From Methylobacterium gnaphalii (GTDB lineage: Bacteria > Pseudomonadota > Alphaproteobacteria > Rhizobiales > Beijerinckiaceae), in assembly GCF_007992215.1 (NCBI RefSeq), contig NZ_BJZV01000015.1, positions 1 through 64,000 on the forward strand: DNA of 64,000 nt. The letters are read 5' to 3'. Positions 63,436-64,000 of this stretch are shown one piece after another. Below the pieces are notes generated by a model, which saw nothing but the letters and a program-made list of their open reading frames with translations, was not told the origin of the DNA and did no database searches. A program made the translations under genes and the position numbers. Numbering within the stretch: the first letter of the stretch is position 1; each line of letters opens with the position of its first letter.

Positions 63436-64000
63436 ATGACGTCGGACGTGAGGATCCTCGGCATCGACCCGGGCCTGCGCCGCACGGGTTGGGGACTGAT
63501 CGTCGCGAGAGGTACCCGGCTCACCTATCTCGCCTGCGGCGTCGTCACCTCTGACGGCGACCTGCCGCTGGCGCTGCGTCTGCGCGAGCTTCACGAGGGC
63601 ATCACCCGCGTCGTCGGCGAGCACGCACCCGACGAGGTCGCGGTGGAAGAGACCTTCGTCAACAAGGATGCGCAGGCGACGCTCAAGCTCGGCCATGCCC
63701 GCGCCATTGCCCTGCTGGTTCCGGCCCTGGCGGGGCTGCCCGTCTCCGAATACGCGGCCAACCTCGTGAAGAAGACGGTCTGCGGATCGGGCCATGCCGA
63801 GAAGGTCCAGATTCAGGCCATGGTGCGCTTCCTGCTGCCGAAGGCAGAGTTCAAGGTAGCCGACGCCGCCGACGCACTCGCCATCGCCATTACCCATGCA
63901 AACCACCGCGGCGCCCACTCGCTCAGGCGCCTGCACACCCTCGACCAGCTGCAGAGCCTGGGCGCGGCCCGGATCGCTGCGGCGCTCGCACGCCAGAGTT
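63436..64000 (+). CDS. ruvC: Crossover junction endonuclease RuvC (partial, 3' end outside window)
   Basis: Cuts Holliday junctions symmetrically. From ATG 63436 the frame is open to the window end (188 codons, no stop), covering most of the family's usual length. Catalytic residues are visible: the Asp in [14 protein letters not shown] (about residue 11), the Glu in [17 protein letters not shown] and the two Asp in [14 protein letters not shown]. It faces the same way as yceI and opposite to ruvA; ruvB is not in the window. Confidence 0.93.
   Translation, partial: MTSDVRILGIDPGLRRTGWGLIVARGTRLTYLACGVVTSDGDLPLALRLRELHEGITRVVGEHAPDEVAVEETFVNKDAQATLKLGHARAIALLVPALAGLPVSEYAANLVKKTVCGSGHAEKVQIQAMVRFLLPKAEFKVADAADALAIAITHANHRGAHSLRRLHTLDQLQSLGAARIAAALARQS

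Overview
The window is high-GC DNA from an alphaproteobacterium of the Rhizobiales, most likely Methylobacterium or Methylorubrum. The evidence is the MeaB GTPase of the ethylmalonyl-CoA and methylmalonyl-CoA pathway, a CbbR/QscR-type regulator beside phosphoribulokinase and fructose bisphosphatase without RuBisCO, RegB/RegA, PleD/DivK, two intracellular polyhydroxyalkanoate (PHA) depolymerases, and the classic lepB-rnc-era and rpsF-rpsR-rplI-dnaB blocks. Genes are dense, often joined by 4-base start/stop overlaps, and several use GTG or TTG starts. The window looks chromosomal: no insertion sequence, prophage, integrase, CRISPR array or replication origin was seen.

Layout. 0.3-3.7 kb: meaB-pcp and a DUF900 lipoprotein hydrolase. 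3.7-13.6 kb: L,D-transpeptidase, ComF, a methyltransferase, argJ-SIMPL-mutT, a glutathione peroxidase, rpsU and small regulators. 13.9-18.7 kb: a class II amidotransferase, an aldehyde dehydrogenase, the first PHA depolymerase, Ogt and tRNA-Thr(CGU). 18.9-28.6 kb: a PAS protein, an exonuclease-SWIM fusion, RegBA, the second PHA depolymerase, a YgjP-like peptidase, a creatininase-family amidase and two rRNA-modification enzymes. 28.9-33.2 kb: pdxJ, acpS, lepB, rnc, era on the minus strand. 33.4-35.0 kb: a cobalt-type nitrile hydratase operon. 36-48 kb: rpsF-rpsR-DUF2232-rplI, dnaB, accessory genes, a LysR/secreted-repeat-protein pair, alr and radA. 48.1-50.1 kb: an OpgC acyltransferase overlapping an SGNH hydrolase. 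50.4-56.3 kb: fbp-prk-rpe-cbbY, divergent from the CbbR/QscR regulator and a flavin reductase. 56.3-64 kb: cysK, three tiny hydrophilic proteins in an operon, pleD-divK, DUF3572, ruvA, yceI and the start of ruvC, which runs off the window.

How the genes work together. Carbon and redox control is the main theme: MeaB protects the B12 mutase of C2 assimilation, the prk-fbp-rpe set can make RuBP-type signals or intermediates for the CbbR/QscR regulator, RegBA senses the quinone pool, and two PHA depolymerases mobilise stored carbon. The rest is mainly translation, DNA repair and envelope functions.

The least explained items are three candidate small RNAs on the plus strand (about 32.1, 43.4 and 50.3 kb), a LysR gene facing a secreted protein made of two 39-residue repeats across a perfect 11-bp inverted repeat, the three-gene operon of disordered proteins at 59.0-59.8 kb, and a DEDDh exonuclease fused to a SWIM zinc finger. 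All functional calls are from reading translations and motifs by eye; no database search was possible.
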